Shown here piece by piece: positions 63,849 to 64,000 of a stretch of DNA of 64,000 bases; the first letter of the stretch is position 1; each line of letters starts with the position of its first letter. Source of the DNA: Cymbomonas tetramitiformis (taxonomy: Eukaryota; Chlorophyta; Pyramimonadophyceae; Pyramimonadales; Pyramimonadaceae). The stretch covers positions 22,761 through 86,760 of the forward strand of contig LGRX02029181.1 in NCBI GenBank assembly GCA_001247695.2, given 5' to 3'. The position numbers were made by a program, and so were the translations under genes. Under the pieces are notes generated by a model, which had not been told where the DNA came from, did not search any database, and saw only the letters and a program-made list of their open reading frames with translations.

Positions 63849-64000
63849 TCTGTATTGCTTAGTGTTATGTCCTGCGGCCCCGGTTTCGGTTTCGGCTGCT
63901 ATTCTACTGTATCTGCCTTCGTGCAGTGCTTCTGCCTCGTTGGCAGTGTGGTGTCGGTTACTATTTTCGTTACCCCCGCTCTTGCATTTGTGTGCATCGA
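63849..64000 (-). other. 5' leader of the LINE (partial)
   Basis: Pyrimidine-rich on the plus strand, with no gene; probably the 5' UTR of the element running off the window. Confidence 0.4.

Larger units (their letters stand above)
51515..64000 (-). mobile_element. Dualen/RandI-like LINE retrotransposon, apparently intact
   Basis: One very long minus-strand ORF plus the start of a 5' leader at the right window edge. The domain set (Ulp1-type protease, AP endonuclease, RT, RNase H, restriction-like endonuclease) is that of the Dualen/RandI group first described in Chlamydomonas, which carries two endonucleases. The 5' end lies outside the window; the 3' end is placed near the AAAAAG repeat. 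Its coding integrity over 12.2 kb implies recent mobility. Confidence 0.85.

Overview
The window is nuclear DNA of a eukaryote, most likely a unicellular alga or related protist. The evidence is a five-exon GT-AG gene, several classes of retrotransposon, and an integrated virus-like element of the kind known from protist genomes. The species cannot be read from the sequence. Very little of the 64 kb is ordinary host gene; nearly everything recognisable is mobile DNA.

Layout. (1) 1-4.7 kb, minus strand: a decayed Ty3/gypsy-type retrotransposon with RT and RNase H, which carries a DNMT3-like cytosine-5 DNA methyltransferase downstream of RNase H and runs off the window. (2) 5.3-5.78 kb: a 175-bp tandem repeat. 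(3) 5,785-31,698: a complete Polinton-like virus (PLV) of about 25.9 kb with ~0.81-kb terminal inverted repeats (TIRs). It encodes two DNA methyltransferases, a Prim-Pol/helicase, an A32/FtsK-type packaging ATPase, a protein-primed family B polymerase, a DD35E retrovirus-type integrase, a GHSNG lipase-like hydrolase, minor and major capsid proteins, three fibre-like proteins and a retropepsin-like aspartic protease. A GC-richer three-gene island (7.4-9.8 kb) sits inside it. (4) 31.7-35.6 kb: a broken Pif1-type (Helitron-like) helicase cut by the PLV end, and a large direct duplication of its 5' region. (5) 36.3-38.5 kb: a host lysosomal phospholipase A2/LCAT-like gene. (6) 39.6-45.0 kb: two nested small LTR retrotransposons, each with equal-length LTRs and a 5-bp target duplication. 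(7) 45.3-50.3 kb, minus strand: a RecQ helicase, a helix-hairpin-helix ORF and DUF6589-like ORFs, a candidate DNA transposon. (8) 51.6-63.8 kb, minus strand: a single uninterrupted 4,082-codon ORF of a Dualen/RandI-like LINE with a Ulp1-type protease, AP endonuclease, RT, RNase H and restriction-like endonuclease.

How the PLV genes fit together: Prim-Pol/helicase and pPolB would copy the genome, the integrase inserts it, the methyltransferases mark the DNA, the ATPase packages it, and MCP, penton and fibres build the particle. The retropepsin-like protein is a candidate maturation protease, since no adenovirus-type cysteine protease is visible in the element. The replication half is punctuated by 51- to 53-bp dyad-symmetric elements centred on an ACTATAGTA-like core. 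The structural half lacks them and has short TATAGTA-like motifs just before start codons instead, which suggests two expression classes.
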